From contig JAHFSL010000012.1 of assembly GCA_023265785.1 (NCBI GenBank), positions 1-16,304 on the forward strand: a stretch of DNA of 16,304 nucleotides, written 5' to 3'. The notes beneath the pieces are model-generated. The model worked only from the letters and a program-made list of their open reading frames with translations, was not told the DNA's origin and ran no database searches. Each line of letters begins with the position of its first letter. Position 1 is the stretch's first letter. A program made the translations under genes and the position numbers. This stretch comes from Candidatus Coatesiibacteriota bacterium (GTDB taxonomy: Bacteria; Oederibacteriota; CAKKQC01). Shown here piece by piece: positions 16,006-16,304 of the stretch.

Positions 16006-16006
<1 letters not shown>

Positions 16007-16304
16007 TGCGGGGGGGGGCAGGCCACGCTAGAATACCCCGTGGCGCTTCGGCGCTGGTGCTGGGGGGTGGTCTGGTGACCGCATGGGCCGCCCTGGCTTT
16101 TGGCGCCGTCACCGAGCCCGGGCGCGAGCAGAATGTGGCCGACCTCAAAGCCTATCTGGCGCAAAAGGAGACCGACCTGTCGCAATTGACCGTTGAACAT
16201 CGGGGCCGCCTGGCCGACGCGGATGCCCTCGCCCGGCAGGTCAAGGCCCAGAAGGCGCGCCCGGGCTCGGGGTATTTCGAACAGCGCGCACTGGAGAAGA
16301 ACCT
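16006..16304 (+). CDS. Exported helical protein, N-terminal part (cut by window end; start uncertain)
   Basis: The frame is open from ATG 16006 (TGATG overlap with the regulator stop) to the window end, 99 codons. It has a hydrophobic stretch ASALVLGGGLVTAWAALAFGAV, likely a signal peptide or anchor. A charged, heptad-like helical region follows (VADLKAYLAQKETDLSQLTVEHRGRLADADALARQVKAQKAR) that could be coiled coil or TPR-like. No family recognised. ATG 16006 is followed directly by a run of nine G (16010-16018). A second option is GTG 16040, which sits 5 nt after TAGAAT (16029-16034) and starts a typical MALRRWCWG signal-peptide n-region, but that frame stops at 16076-16078 unless one G is added to the G run at 16062-16067. 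Confidence 0.65.

Overview
The window is a gene-dense, G+C-rich bacterial chromosome segment of 16.3 kb. Strong third-position G/C bias and many GTGA/ATGA stop-start overlaps are visible. No rRNA, tRNA, CRISPR array, insertion sequence or prophage gene was found. The content (signal-peptide proteins, a TPR protein, a PQQ-type propeller ending in a FlgD-like Ig domain, a FlgN-like protein, a sigma-54 activator) suggests an uncultured Gram-negative-type bacterium. I cannot place it in a phylum from sequence alone.

Region by region: (1) 1-2821 is an arginine biosynthesis block: 3' end of argD, then argF and argG, with a 15-codon ORF bridging argF and argG by ATGA overlaps at both ends. (2) 2818-6654 holds four co-directional genes packed behind argG: exported TPR protein, exported beta-propeller/FlgD-Ig protein, FlgN-like coiled-coil protein and YdjM-type membrane protein. 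(3) 6720-8648 is a self-contained regulatory pair, a TetR-type repressor divergent from an M20 metallopeptidase, with a clear palindromic operator between them. (4) 8657-10631 carries tyrS flanked by small membrane-protein genes. Base composition drops on both sides of tyrS and inside its 3' third. (5) 10675-11034 on the minus strand is a small exported, glycine-rich membrane protein. (6) 11110-16304 is a tightly overlapping operon: uvrC, an NtrB-type sensor kinase, an NtrC-type sigma-54 activator, and the start of an exported helical protein cut by the window end.

The most general signal is promoter architecture. argF, the tetR-type gene, tyrS and a 44-codon ORF each have a TACAAT or TAGAAT hexamer ending 5-7 nt before the start codon, with no Shine-Dalgarno; uvrC shows a looser version (9 nt). 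This is the layout expected for leaderless mRNAs. It also decides several start sites and exposes a probable frame problem at the start of the last gene. No obvious undescribed defence or mobile system is present; the best candidates for novelty are the leaderless promoters, the argF/argG bridging mini-ORF and the TPR-propeller-FlgN-YdjM cluster.
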